Shown here piece after piece: positions 1 to 8,250 of a stretch of 64,000 nt of DNA. Origin of the DNA: Paenibacillus sp. PK3_47 (GTDB lineage Bacteria > Bacillota > Bacilli > Paenibacillales > Paenibacillaceae); the NCBI RefSeq assembly GCF_023520895.1, contig NZ_CP026029.1, positions 3,348,001-3,412,000 of the forward strand. Direction: 5' to 3'. The translations under genes were made by a program, and so were the position numbers. How positions within the stretch are numbered: the first letter of the stretch is position 1; each line of letters starts with the position of its first letter. The notes beneath the pieces were generated by a model. It did not search any database. It saw only the letters and a list, made by a program, of their open reading frames with translations, and had not been told where the DNA came from.

Positions 1-1761
1 ACGCTGCGCAACTGGAGTGCCGAATCGATCACCCGGCCTTCGCGGATTTCCGGCTCTCTGGCCGGAACCGATTATCACAAGTTTCTGGATTACAAACGTT
101 CGGTAGAATCCATCTCGGAATTCCTGTATCCGGATGATTCCCAGTATGAAGGCAAGCTGCTCCGGCTTAAACAGCAGTATTTCCTGTGCAGCGCCGGGCT
201 GCAGAGCATTCTGCGCACCTACAGCAAGCTGGGGCTGCCGATTGAACAGCTGCCTGATAAGGTCGCGCTGCATATTAATGATACCCACCCGACACTGGTA
301 ATTCCTGAGCTGATGCGGCTGCTGATGGATGTTCACGGCCTCGGCTGGGATACGGCCTGGAGCATGACCACACGGATGGTGTCCTATACCAATCATACGA
401 TCCTTAGTGAAGCCCTGGAAAAATGGCCGCTCGGCATGGTCAGAGAGCTGCTGCCGCGCATTTTCCTGATCATCGAAGAGATCAATGCCCGCTTCTGCGG
501 TGAACTGATGGGCAAATATCCGGGCGACCAGAACCGGATTAACCAGATGGCGATCATCCATGATGATCAGGTGCGTATGGCCCATCTGGCGATTGTGGCC
601 AGCCATAGTGTCAACGGTGTAGCAGCACTGCACACGGAAATTCTGCAAAAGCGTGAAATGCGGCTGTTCAATGAGATGTATCCGCACCGGTTTAACAATA
701 AGACTAACGGCATTACCCACCGCCGGTGGCTGCAGCATGCCAATCCGGAGCTTGCCGGGCTGATTAACGAATCGATCGGCACCCGCTGGGCTCATCATCC
801 GCAGGAGATGATCGGTCTGATCAAATACTGTGAGGATTCTGCCTTCCAGGAGCAGGTGGCTGCGATCAAACGCCGCAACAAGCTGCGTCTCGCGGAATAC
901 ATCAGTAAAAAGCATGGGGTTCAGGTCGATCCGGATTCCATCTTCGATGTGCAGGTCAAGCGGCTGCATGCCTACAAGCGCCAGCTGCTGAATATTCTGC
1001 ATATCATGCATTTGTATAACCAGCTTAAGGATAATCCGTCTATGGATATGGTGCCGCGCACCTTTATATTTGGTGCCAAGGCGGCTCCAAGCTATCATCT
1101 GGCCAAACGGATCATCAAGCTGATCAACACGGTGGCTGACGTAGTCAACAAAGACCCGGATATCAAGGGCAAGATCCGCATCTTCTTCCTGGAGAATTAC
1201 TCGGTATCCCTGGCCGAGAAGATCATTCCGGCAGCCGATGTGAGCGAACAGATCTCTACAGCAAGCAAGGAAGCCTCCGGTACGGGGAATATGAAATTTA
1301 TGATGAACGGTGCGCTGACAATCGGCACCATGGACGGGGCCAATGTAGAGATGCATGAGATGGTCGGCGACAACAACATGTTCCTGTTCGGGCTGCGGGC
1401 AGAACAGGTCATGGATTATTACCAGTATGGCGGCTATCACGCCCGTGATATCTACAACGGCGACGGACGGGTGAAGGAGGTGCTGGATCAGCTGGTTACT
1501 CCGGGACCGCTCTGCTGCAACTCCCAGGAGTTCCATTCCCTTTACCAGTCACTGCTGGAGCATAATGATGAATTCTTCGTACTGAAGGATTTCGCGAGCT
1601 ATGTCGAGACCCATGTGAAGATTGATCTCGCCTACCGCAATCCCAAGGAATGGCTGAAAAAGTCGATCATCAATATCGGCCACTCCGGCAAATTTTCAAG
1701 TGATAATACCATTGCCCGGTATGCTTCCGAGATCTGGAACATCCAGCCGGTGCACGTATAA
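1..1761 (+). CDS. glgP: Glycogen phosphorylase (5' end outside window)
   Basis: The frame is open from base 1, so the N-terminus lies upstream; 586 codons are visible of a family that usually has about 800. The enzyme releases glucose-1-phosphate from the non-reducing ends of glycogen using pyridoxal phosphate (PLP). The segment EASGTGNMKFMMNGALTIGT near visible residues 420-440 is the PLP-binding signature, with the Schiff-base lysine at about visible residue 432. HINDTHPTL and VKRLHAYKRQLLN are further family blocks. It ends at a TAA followed by a strong bidirectional terminator. Other glycogen (glg) genes probably lie upstream, out of view. Identification is secure; only the missing start limits it. 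Confidence 0.97.
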   Translation, partial: TLRNWSAESITRPSRISGSLAGTDYHKFLDYKRSVESISEFLYPDDSQYEGKLLRLKQQYFLCSAGLQSILRTYSKLGLPIEQLPDKVALHINDTHPTLVIPELMRLLMDVHGLGWDTAWSMTTRMVSYTNHTILSEALEKWPLGMVRELLPRIFLIIEEINARFCGELMGKYPGDQNRINQMAIIHDDQVRMAHLAIVASHSVNGVAALHTEILQKREMRLFNEMYPHRFNNKTNGITHRRWLQHANPELAGLINESIGTRWAHHPQEMIGLIKYCEDSAFQEQVAAIKRRNKLRLAEYISKKHGVQVDPDSIFDVQVKRLHAYKRQLLNILHIMHLYNQLKDNPSMDMVPRTFIFGAKAAPSYHLAKRIIKLINTVADVVNKDPDIKGKIRIFFLENYSVSLAEKIIPAADVSEQISTASKEASGTGNMKFMMNGALTIGTMDGANVEMHEMVGDNNMFLFGLRAEQVMDYYQYGGYHARDIYNGDGRVKEVLDQLVTPGPLCCNSQEFHSLYQSLLEHNDEFFVLKDFASYVETHVKIDLAYRNPKEWLKKSIINIGHSGKFSSDNTIARYASEIWNIQPVHV

Positions 1762-1810
1762 GTCTATATTTAAGCCCGGGAGAGCTGTAAGGCTGCTCCG
1801 CCGCACGCCA

Positions 1811-1858
1811 AAAAAGCCGCCGGATCCGCAGAGTAACCTGCGGGTCCGGCGGCTTTTT
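1811..1858. terminator. Bidirectional terminator between glgP and the fRMsr gene
   Basis: A near-perfect inverted repeat (arms 1811-1831 and 1838-1858, six-base loop) has an A-run on the left and a T-run on the right. It can therefore stop transcripts from both glgP (+) and the convergent gene (-). Confidence 0.9.
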
Positions 1859-1879
1859 GCTTACTGCCCGGCCAAGGGC

Positions 1880-2359
1880 TTAGATCACTTCGGCAACCAT
1901 TGCGGCGAACCGTTCCAGGAACCGGCGCTCTTCATCATCGAAACGGTGCTTGAGCGGACTGTCGATATCCAGCACACCCAGCAGCCGGTCATCCTTGATC
2001 AGAGGAACGACGATTTCACTGTTGGAGGCGGCATCGCAGGCAATGTGTCCGGGGAAGGCATGGACATCATCCACAACGAGTGTACGGCGCTCAGCGGCAG
2101 ACGTTCCGCATACACCGCGGCCCAGCGGAATGCGGATGCATGCCGGCAGCCCCTGGAAAGGACCAAGGACAAGTTCCTTGCCGTCAAATAAGTAGAATCC
2201 GGCCCAGTTTGTATCCGGAAGTGAGAATTTAAGCAGTGCCGAAGCATTAGCCAGATTGGCAATAGCGTTCGGTTCACCTTCCATAAGTGCCGCGAGCTGG
2301 GTTAGAACAGCCTCAAACCGCTCACTGCGTGTTCCATCGTACGGCATAGCCTGAAACAT
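1880..2359 (-). CDS. msrC: Free methionine-(R)-sulfoxide reductase (GAF domain)
   Basis: This 159-residue single GAF-domain protein reduces free methionine-R-sulfoxide in the cytoplasm using a thioredoxin-type reductant. The family's three cysteines are present at residues 74, 84 and 108 (LPACIRIPLGRGVCG and HIACDAASNSEIVVPL), matching the spacing of the E. coli enzyme, so it should be active rather than a generic GAF sensor. NWAGFYL near residue 51 is also typical. An SD-like GGAAGGTGAT lies just before the ATG at 2359. It is transcribed alone, convergent with glgP. The B. subtilis counterpart is known as YtsP. Confidence 0.92.
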   Translation of the reverse strand: MFQAMPYDGTRSERFEAVLTQLAALMEGEPNAIANLANASALLKFSLPDTNWAGFYLFDGKELVLGPFQGLPACIRIPLGRGVCGTSAAERRTLVVDDVHAFPGHIACDAASNSEIVVPLIKDDRLLGVLDIDSPLKHRFDDEERRFLERFAAMVAEVI

Positions 2360-2576
2360 GTAACATCACCTTCCTGTACCCTAAATCGGTATGAAAATAC
2401 TTCTGTAACTAACAACATAGTACAGCAAACCTCGCTGCGTCAAGCTTTACCGTTATTTTGCAGGAGCACCAATTCATATATGAACTGGAATGCCCCCATG
2501 TTTCCGGGAAGCCTCTGGAGGGTAATGCTTTTATAGCTTTTATATAACGAAGGCTATTGGCCGGAAGGAGTGGAGT

Positions 2577-2870
2577 ATGCGCGCTGACGTACAGAACTTG
2601 TTCATAGGAATCCATATGCTTTATTTTGCACATGAGAGAGACCTGACGTTATCGGAAATGCAGCCGGAGCTTGAGAATTTGGGATACCGGGTAGCGGAAC
2701 GTGAAGTGAAGCAGGAACTCGAACGGCTTGCACAGGAGAACTTCCTGTCAGCCCATGGAGATGCGTTCAGCATTACCGGCACGGGAATTGAAGAGTTCAA
2801 GGCGATTCAAGAGAAGCTCCAGGTGCTGTGCACCGAGGTGCTGAAGCCAGCCGCAGCAGCTAAGGCCTAG
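2577..2870 (+). CDS. Small conserved protein, winged-helix-like
   Basis: I do not recognise a named family. The 97-residue product is mostly helical and charged. A block such as LTLSEMQPELENLGYRVAE followed by a basic/acidic helix and LAQENFLSAHGDAFSIT has the rhythm of a winged-helix domain (two helices, then a short beta wing), and its tail is alanine-rich. A clear SD (GGAAGGAG) sits about 8 bases before the ATG at 2577, and a terminator follows at about 2940-2980, so it is a real monocistronic gene. A regulatory or protein-binding role is only a guess. Confidence 0.75.
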   Translation: MRADVQNLFIGIHMLYFAHERDLTLSEMQPELENLGYRVAEREVKQELERLAQENFLSAHGDAFSITGTGIEEFKAIQEKLQVLCTEVLKPAAAAKA

Positions 2871-2939
2871 GGATGATGCCCGGCTTGTGCTGACGTCACT
2901 TTATGACAGCAGCTTTTGAAATAGAACAATAACCAGTGT

Positions 2940-2980
2940 CTGCATCCGGGAAGATCTAATCCGGTGCAGGCGTTTTTTTT
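2940..2980 (+). terminator. Rho-independent terminator
   Basis: CTGCATCCGG pairs with CCGGTGCAG (one bulged base), followed by eight T residues at 2973-2980. It ends the small gene at 2577-2870. Confidence 0.8.
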
Positions 2981-3068
2981 ATAGAGCAGAAAATGAATTG
3001 TCAGTTTTTAGTTAAGGAATAGATTACATATGATGTATACTTGTAAAGATGAAAGGGGACGAGCACGC

Positions 3069-3635
3069 TTGTATGTGAGCAATGGAGTGGCACCTGTATT
3101 GGGCGGACATAGAGTAGAGCTGCGCGGGATGCAGCCGCGGGATGCGGATGCGCTGTTCCCCGTTTGGACTCATCCGCGGGTTGCGCCGTGGCTGAATGCT
3201 CCGCCGCTGTCTTCTGCCGGAGATGCGCAGCAGCTCATTGGACTGCTGCTGCAAATGGCTCAGGAAGAGGAAAGCCTGCGCTGGAGCATCACCCTGCCGG
3301 GAGCCGGAGTTATCGGAAGCTGCGGCTATAACTATTGGCAGCTGGCCGGCGCCTACCGGGGGGAAATCGGCTGCGAGCTGGCGCCGGCTTACTGGGGGCA
3401 GGGATATATGACGGAAGCGCTTGAGCTTGCGCTTGGATTTGGTTTTGGGGTCATGGGGCTTAACCGGATCGAGGCATTATGCCATCCGGACAATATCCGG
3501 GCCGGGAAGCTGTTTCAGGGCCTGGGCTTCCGGCAGGAGGGGCTGCTGCGCCAGTACCGACATACCGCAGAGGGATTTCAGGATGTTGTTCTATATGCCC
3601 TGCTGCGCGGTGAGAGAGCCCAGGATAATACATAG
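3069..3635 (+). CDS. GNAT N-acetyltransferase, RimJ/RimL type
   Basis: An acetyl-CoA-dependent acyltransferase of the GNAT fold. It has the RimJ/RimL-like order: VELRGMQPRDADALFPVWTHP at the N-terminus, IGCELAPAYWGQGYMTEAL (acetyl-CoA pyrophosphate-binding loop, motif A), then GLNRIEALCHPDNIRAGKL and a GFRQEGLLRQ end block. The substrate could be a ribosomal-protein N-terminus, an antibiotic or another amine and cannot be told from sequence. I prefer the TTG at 3069 because AAAGGGG lies about 10 bases before it. In-frame ATGs at 3030 and 3033 are alternatives with a weaker SD. It runs straight into the MFS gene 17 bases downstream, probably as an operon. Confidence 0.85.
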   Translation: MYVSNGVAPVLGGHRVELRGMQPRDADALFPVWTHPRVAPWLNAPPLSSAGDAQQLIGLLLQMAQEEESLRWSITLPGAGVIGSCGYNYWQLAGAYRGEIGCELAPAYWGQGYMTEALELALGFGFGVMGLNRIEALCHPDNIRAGKLFQGLGFRQEGLLRQYRHTAEGFQDVVLYALLRGERAQDNT

Positions 3636-3652
3636 AGAGAGGACTGGAATCA

Positions 3653-5161
3653 TTGAAGTCACCAGGAGTAACAGAACGAAGGCTGATACTGACAGGGGTG
3701 CTGCTGGCGACCTTTCTGGCGGCTATTGAAGGGACAGTAACCGGACCTGCCGGCCCGGCAATTGTCGGAGATTTTCAGGGCATTCAATGGCTGAGCTGGA
3801 TTTTTACCGCCTATCTGCTGGCTATGGCGGTGGCAACACCGATCTTCGGCAAGCTGAGTGACCTGATCGGACGCAAGCCTGTATTTATCGGCGGAGCCGT
3901 TGTCTTTCTGCTTGGTTCGCTGCTCTGCGGCGTTTCCGGGAGTATGGAACAGCTGATTATATTCCGCGGAATCCAGGGAATCGGGGCCGGGGCGCTTATT
4001 CCGATGACCTTTACCATTATCGGCGATATTTACAGCATTAAAGAACGTGCCAAGACACAGGGGCTTCTAAGCTCTGTATGGGGGATTTCCTCGCTGGTTG
4101 GCCCGCTTCTGGGCGGCTATGTTGTAGATTATTTAAGCTGGCGCTGGGTGTTTGTCTTTAATTTGCCCTTTGGCCTGCTGTCGATTTTCTTTATCATGCG
4201 TTATCTGAAAGAAGAGAAAGTAAGGCGCAAGGCCAAAATCGATGTTGCCGGAGTGCTGCTGTTCGCGGCGGGTATGGGGGCGCTGCTCTACGGGCTGACA
4301 ACAGGCGGACAGAATCTGCCCTGGACTTCACCGCTGCTGCTCGGCATCCTCGGCGTATCCGTCATCCTGCTGACCGCATTTCTGTTTGTCGAGCGGCGTG
4401 CACCTGAACCCATGCTGCCGCTTACGCTGTTCTCGAACCGTAATATTGCCGTATCCACCGCAGCCAATCTGCTGGTCAGCACCTTGATCATCGGCCTGTC
4501 TACGTATGTGCCGCTGTGGGTTCAAGGTGTTTTTGGCAAAAGCGCGGCACTCTCAGGCCTGCTGCTTGCCCCAATGTCTGTAGGCTGGATGCTGGGCTCC
4601 ATTGCCGGAGGCCGAATGATTCTGCGGTCCGGCTCCCGCCGTACAGGCATGCTGGGGCTGGCGCTGATTGTCGCCGGGTCCGCCGGCCTTGCCTTTATGA
4701 CCGGAGATTCTTCACAGCTGCTGCTGCTGATCCTGATGCTCTTCTGCGGGGTCGGCTTCGGCTACGCTTCTACAGTGTTTACAATTATCGCCCAATCCTC
4801 TGTCCGGCATGAACAGCGGGGAGCTTCCACAGCCCTTAATACGTTTACCCGCTCGCTCGGGCAGACGGTTGGGGTCGCCGTCTTCGGCTCCTGGCTGAAT
4901 CTGACCATCAGCAGACAGCTGGCTGATGAACCGGGTTCCCCGGCGGCAGGAGAGGACATCAACCAGCTGCTTAATCCCCATGGCGGCAGCACACTGTCCG
5001 GCGAAGCCTGGAACAGTCTACACAGTGCGCTTGAGGGCGGTCTTCATTCCCTTTTCGTCCTGATGGCAGTGTTCGCGGTGCTGTCACTGCTCATTTCCTG
5101 GGGGCTGCGCAAGGGTGTTCCCTCTCTGGCAGAAGAAGAACACGCGCTCAAAAAGGCCTGA
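3653..5161 (+). CDS. MFS multidrug exporter, DHA2 (EmrB/QacA) family, 14 TM
   Basis: A 502-residue proton-coupled exporter in the cytoplasmic membrane. The first helix carries GTVTGPAGPAIVGDF, the position of the usual DHA2 motif. Motif A is GKLSDLIGRK (about residues 64-73) and antiporter motif C is GISSLVGPLLGGYVVD. About 14 hydrophobic segments and a length near 500 fit the EmrB/QacA group rather than 12-TM carriers. The start is TTG at 3653 behind AGAGGA. It is probably co-transcribed with the acetyltransferase upstream and convergent with the MarR gene at 5312-5779. Substrates are unknown; lipophilic drugs or fatty acids are usual for the group. Confidence 0.93.
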   Translation: MKSPGVTERRLILTGVLLATFLAAIEGTVTGPAGPAIVGDFQGIQWLSWIFTAYLLAMAVATPIFGKLSDLIGRKPVFIGGAVVFLLGSLLCGVSGSMEQLIIFRGIQGIGAGALIPMTFTIIGDIYSIKERAKTQGLLSSVWGISSLVGPLLGGYVVDYLSWRWVFVFNLPFGLLSIFFIMRYLKEEKVRRKAKIDVAGVLLFAAGMGALLYGLTTGGQNLPWTSPLLLGILGVSVILLTAFLFVERRAPEPMLPLTLFSNRNIAVSTAANLLVSTLIIGLSTYVPLWVQGVFGKSAALSGLLLAPMSVGWMLGSIAGGRMILRSGSRRTGMLGLALIVAGSAGLAFMTGDSSQLLLLILMLFCGVGFGYASTVFTIIAQSSVRHEQRGASTALNTFTRSLGQTVGVAVFGSWLNLTISRQLADEPGSPAAGEDINQLLNPHGGSTLSGEAWNSLHSALEGGLHSLFVLMAVFAVLSLLISWGLRKGVPSLAEEEHALKKA

Positions 5162-5193
5162 TATCCGGGCGGAAGGTGTACTATAACAAAATG

Positions 5194-5232
5194 AAAAGGC
5201 TGGCCATCCCCGAACAGGATGGCCAGCCTTTT
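5194..5232. terminator. Bidirectional terminator after the MFS gene
   Basis: A perfect inverted repeat (AAAAGGCTGGCCATCC / GGATGGCCAGCCTTTT, loop of about 7) lies between convergent genes and works for both strands. Confidence 0.9.
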
Positions 5233-5311
5233 GGCTTGAAAGTATAAAGCTTTAAGATCATACAACTCAAGTCAGGTAGTGAATAGATTCACAACAGTTA
5301 AGGGGCAGATG

Positions 5312-5779
5312 TTACTTCCGCGGGAGCGGTGAGAGCTTCTCGGCCTGCAGTCCCATTTTCTTCAGAAGAATAATCATCTGTTCCTTCTCTTCGTCGTTCA
5401 GACCGCTGAATGCGAGATGCAGGCGCTCTGAATACTTCGGATACATCTCACTCATCAGATTCTCGCCTTCCGCAGTCAGCTCGGCAAAAATGACACGCCG
5501 GTCATTCGCGCAAGGCTTGCGCTGCAGATAACCGCGTTCCTCCAGCTTGTCGATCACATAAGTGACATTGCCGCTCTGCAGCAGCAGCTTGGCTCCGATC
5601 TGCTGGATCGGCTGAGGACCTTTGTAGTAGAGGACCTCCATTACGGCGAAGGCTGTGGGATTAAAGCCTTCAATCTTGCTGCCGGTAACGGCATGCTCAT
5701 TGATGCTCTTAAATGACTTGGCAAAAACCCGGTACAAATGAAGTGTCAGCTGAGTATCGCGTTCATAGGATTGTATCAT
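5312..5779 (-). CDS. MarR-family transcriptional regulator
   Basis: A 155-residue winged-helix dimeric repressor. The recognition region is QPIQQIGAKLLLQSGNVTYVIDKLEERGYLQRK (about residues 57-89), followed by the wing DRRVIFAELTAEG, the standard MarR core. One cysteine (PCANDRR) lies just before the wing. The N-terminal helix resembles the MhqR/OhrR-like branch, but I cannot assign a ligand. The gene is divergent from the MFS gene at 6150, and a perfect palindrome (5811-5830) sits about 32 bases upstream of its start, so autoregulation and control of the neighbouring exporter are likely. Confidence 0.9.
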   Translation of the reverse strand: MIQSYERDTQLTLHLYRVFAKSFKSINEHAVTGSKIEGFNPTAFAVMEVLYYKGPQPIQQIGAKLLLQSGNVTYVIDKLEERGYLQRKPCANDRRVIFAELTAEGENLMSEMYPKYSERLHLAFSGLNDEEKEQMIILLKKMGLQAEKLSPLPRK

Positions 5780-5810
5780 GCTTTTCCACCCTCTATCGTT
5801 ATGTGTTAAT

Positions 5811-5830
5811 CGTACAGGTTGCCCTGTACG
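5811..5830. promoter_or_regulatory. Palindromic operator upstream of marR
   Basis: CGTACAGG-TTGC-CCTGTACG is a perfect 8-bp inverted repeat with a 4-base centre, ending 32 bases before the MarR start codon on the minus strand. Position and symmetry suit a MarR dimer site. Occupancy is inferred. Confidence 0.6.
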
Positions 5831-6149
5831 GTTGAGAATACAGCCGGTATCCGGTAACTTGTTTTGCTGGGAATTTCTAATATAGCTTTACAATACGTCA
5901 AACAATGATTCTGGAACATGTGATTTGTCACAATGAGCACACTTTTAATTATTAAAAATCAAACATTTTTTTGATAATTATAAAATTTGGCAGTATTCCA
6001 GCCTTTTTGGCCATCCGTCTGCAGGATGACACGGGTTTACGTCTCCGGCGCAGCTTACAGATACACCCCGGGTGCGATGATCTCAACAGCACATTCCCTT
6101 ACTATAAATTACAAATAAATGTAATTACATAACGGGGAGTGGAGTGGAT
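5831..6149. other. Divergent intergenic region, AT-rich, with two further inverted repeats
   Basis: No gene is seen. The AT-rich middle holds an imperfect long inverted repeat around 5946-5980. ATTACA-N6-TGTAAT (6108-6125) lies just before the ribosome binding site of the MFS gene and could be an operator or a TATAAA-overlapping element. No convincing -35 box was found for the plus-strand gene. Confidence 0.45.
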
Positions 6150-7463
6150 ATGAAACAAGGGGCGGAACTGGAAGTGCAGAAAGGGAAACTGACTGCCAAC
6201 AAGCCGTTTATGCTGCTCATTTCGGCCCAGCTGGTCTCGAATATCGGGGACTGGCTGTATTTTCTGGCGCTGCTGACCATGGTAGGGCTGAAATGGCAGG
6301 CGACGCCATGGGAGATTACGGCGCTGTCCTTATGCATGGCCGTGCCTATGCTGCTGGGCGGCCCGCTGGCCGGTTATTTAAGTGATGTGCTGGACCGCAA
6401 GGCCATTATGATCGGTTCGGATCTGATCCGTGCCGGCATTGTTGCCGGTCTCATCTTCGCTGGTTCATTATGGCAGGTGTACATCTTGCTGGTGGCTAAA
6501 GGCATTATGGATGTCCTGTTCTCTCCAGCCAAAAGCGGCAAGCTTAAGGAGCTGGTACCGCCTGCACAGATGGATCAGGCGATAGCGCTCAGCTCCTCAA
6601 TCGAACAGATTACCAAAATCATCGGGCCGGCTCTGGGCGGACTTCTGGTGGCGGCAGTCGGGATATCGGCTTGTTATTGGATCGACTCCATCACCTATCT
6701 GATCTCCGCGCTGATCCTGCTGGCTGTCCCGCATGCCGGGAAGTACCGGACTGCCAGAGAAAGTAACGGGGAAGCCGCTAACCGCTCCAAAGGCTTTCAA
6801 ACCTTCCGCAGGGAAGCGGGGGCCGGTCTGAAGTTGATCAGCGGAATGCCGGTCGTGCTCAGCGGCATGATTATGCTTGTGTCAGTGCTGATGGTACTGC
6901 AGATTGCTGATTCACAGACCGTTACGCTGTTCAGGGAGATTCCCGGGGTCAGCGAGGATCTGCTGGGCTGGTGCATGGCTGCCAGCGGCTTCGGTACGCT
7001 GCTGTCCGCCCTGTTCACAGCCCGTCTGCGCGGTGCTGTGCGTCCGCTGGTCCTGATGAGCACCGGGGCGATCCTGATGGGTGCTGTCTTCGCATCAGCA
7101 GCTGTGATAACCTCCTACGGCGATGCGGGAATCTGGATGAATATCATACTGTTCGGCACCTTTGCTCTTGCGGGAACGGGAGCGGGCCTGGTCTTTATCC
7201 CCTTCAATGCCATGCTCCAGCGCCGGACACCTGAAGCCTACACAGGACGGGTGTTCGGTACAGTGAACAGTCTCACGAGTGCTGCGGTTATTCTGGGGCC
7301 TGTCGCCGGAGGGGCAATGGTGACTTCGGCGGGGCCGGTGGCTGCTTTTATTGTCTCGGGAATGCTGGCCGCAATGCTCGGAGCGGCAATGCTGATGCTG
7401 CGCGGCAGAATCGAGGGCAGCGATGAGACGGCACTGCAGGCTGTGTCTGAACCGGTAGCCTGA
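6150..7463 (+). CDS. MFS transporter, 12-TM efflux type (MFS_3-like)
   Basis: A membrane carrier of about 437 residues resembling the macrolide-efflux/MFS_3 group. The N-terminus shows FMLLISAQLVSNIGDWLYFLAL, and a motif-A-like GYLSDVLDRKAIMIGSDLIRAG follows (about residues 70-91). IIGPALGGLLVAAVG sits in TM5, and the second half includes VFGTVNSLTSAAVILGPVAGG. The ATG at 6150 is preferred over an in-frame GTG at 6144, since GGGGAGTGG lies 5-10 bases before the ATG. The divergent MarR gene probably controls it. The substrate is unknown. Confidence 0.88.
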   Translation: MKQGAELEVQKGKLTANKPFMLLISAQLVSNIGDWLYFLALLTMVGLKWQATPWEITALSLCMAVPMLLGGPLAGYLSDVLDRKAIMIGSDLIRAGIVAGLIFAGSLWQVYILLVAKGIMDVLFSPAKSGKLKELVPPAQMDQAIALSSSIEQITKIIGPALGGLLVAAVGISACYWIDSITYLISALILLAVPHAGKYRTARESNGEAANRSKGFQTFRREAGAGLKLISGMPVVLSGMIMLVSVLMVLQIADSQTVTLFREIPGVSEDLLGWCMAASGFGTLLSALFTARLRGAVRPLVLMSTGAILMGAVFASAAVITSYGDAGIWMNIILFGTFALAGTGAGLVFIPFNAMLQRRTPEAYTGRVFGTVNSLTSAAVILGPVAGGAMVTSAGPVAAFIVSGMLAAMLGAAMLMLRGRIEGSDETALQAVSEPVA

Positions 7464-7493
7464 TCAGGTACTTCATGTATAATGGATAAAAAA

Positions 7494-7523
7494 GGATTGC
7501 ATTGGTTGGATGTAACGCAATCC
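7494..7523 (+). promoter_or_regulatory. Inverted repeat in the ecsA 5' leader
   Basis: GGATTGCATT and AACGCAATCC form 10-base arms with one mismatch and a 10-base loop, between a TATAAT (about 7479) and the ecsA SD. It has no T-run, so it is not a terminator. It could be an operator or an RNA hairpin. Confidence 0.4.
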
Positions 7524-7542
7524 ATGGGAGAGGGAATGTGGT

Positions 7543-8250
7543 ATGGAAGAGAATGTTGTATTGGAGGTTGCCATTGAAGAAGCCGGATATGAAGCGGGGG
7601 ATAAACGGATTGCCGGCATCACCTTTGAAGTGCGGCGGGGACAGCTTCTTGGATTAATCGGTCCTAACGGGGCAGGCAAAAGCACGACCATTAAAACACT
7701 GCTCGGTCTGCTGAAGCATGCGAAGGCCAAGGTAACCATCGGAGGGGAGAACAGCTCCTGCGCTTATGTTCCGGAGCAGCCTGTGTTTTATGAGGACCTG
7801 ACACTGTGGGAACATCTCGACCTGGCGGCTGCAGCCTACGGGATGCCTTACGAGTCATTTCAGGCCACGGCTGAAAGACTGCTTGCACAGTTCGGCATGG
7901 CGCATGTGCGCGATGATCTGCCGGCAGGCTTCTCCAAAGGCATGAAGCAAAAAATGATGCTGATGCTCGGCTTTCTGGTTCAGCCGGACATATACATCGT
8001 GGATGAGCCGTTCATCGGGCTCGATCCGCGCGCTACGAAGGATTTCCTGCGGCTGCTGGAAGAGGAGCGCCTGCGCGGGGCAGGGGTGCTGATGTCCACG
8101 CATGTGCTGGATACCGCTGAGAAAATCTGCGACAGCTTCGTGCTGATCTCCGGCGGACGAATGTCAGCAGCAGGTTCACTTGCGGAAATCCGCACAGCTG
8201 CCGGATTGGCGGAGGGGGCGTTGTTTGATTGCTTCGACGTGCTGACATGA
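7543..8250 (+). CDS. ecsA: ABC transporter ATP-binding protein EcsA
   Basis: A 235-residue ATPase of a two-gene ABC transporter. Walker A is GPNGAGKST (residues 40-48), the signature is FSKGMKQK (about 130-137; degenerate like other EcsA proteins), Walker B is DIYIVDEP (149-156), and the H-loop lies in MSTHVLD. The gene overlaps the next by four bases (ATGA), and that partner resembles EcsB, which supports the name. In Bacillus, Ecs affects protein secretion, intramembrane proteolysis by RasP, competence and biofilm formation; the transported molecule is unsettled. The start is ATG behind GGGAGAGGG. Confidence 0.9.
   Translation: MEENVVLEVAIEEAGYEAGDKRIAGITFEVRRGQLLGLIGPNGAGKSTTIKTLLGLLKHAKAKVTIGGENSSCAYVPEQPVFYEDLTLWEHLDLAAAAYGMPYESFQATAERLLAQFGMAHVRDDLPAGFSKGMKQKMMLMLGFLVQPDIYIVDEPFIGLDPRATKDFLRLLEEERLRGAGVLMSTHVLDTAEKICDSFVLISGGRMSAAGSLAEIRTAAGLAEGALFDCFDVLT

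Noticed and set aside
5811..5830. The palindrome as a LexA/SOS box
   Set aside because: It does not match the Bacillus CGAAC-N4-GTTCG consensus, and its position fits the adjacent MarR gene better.
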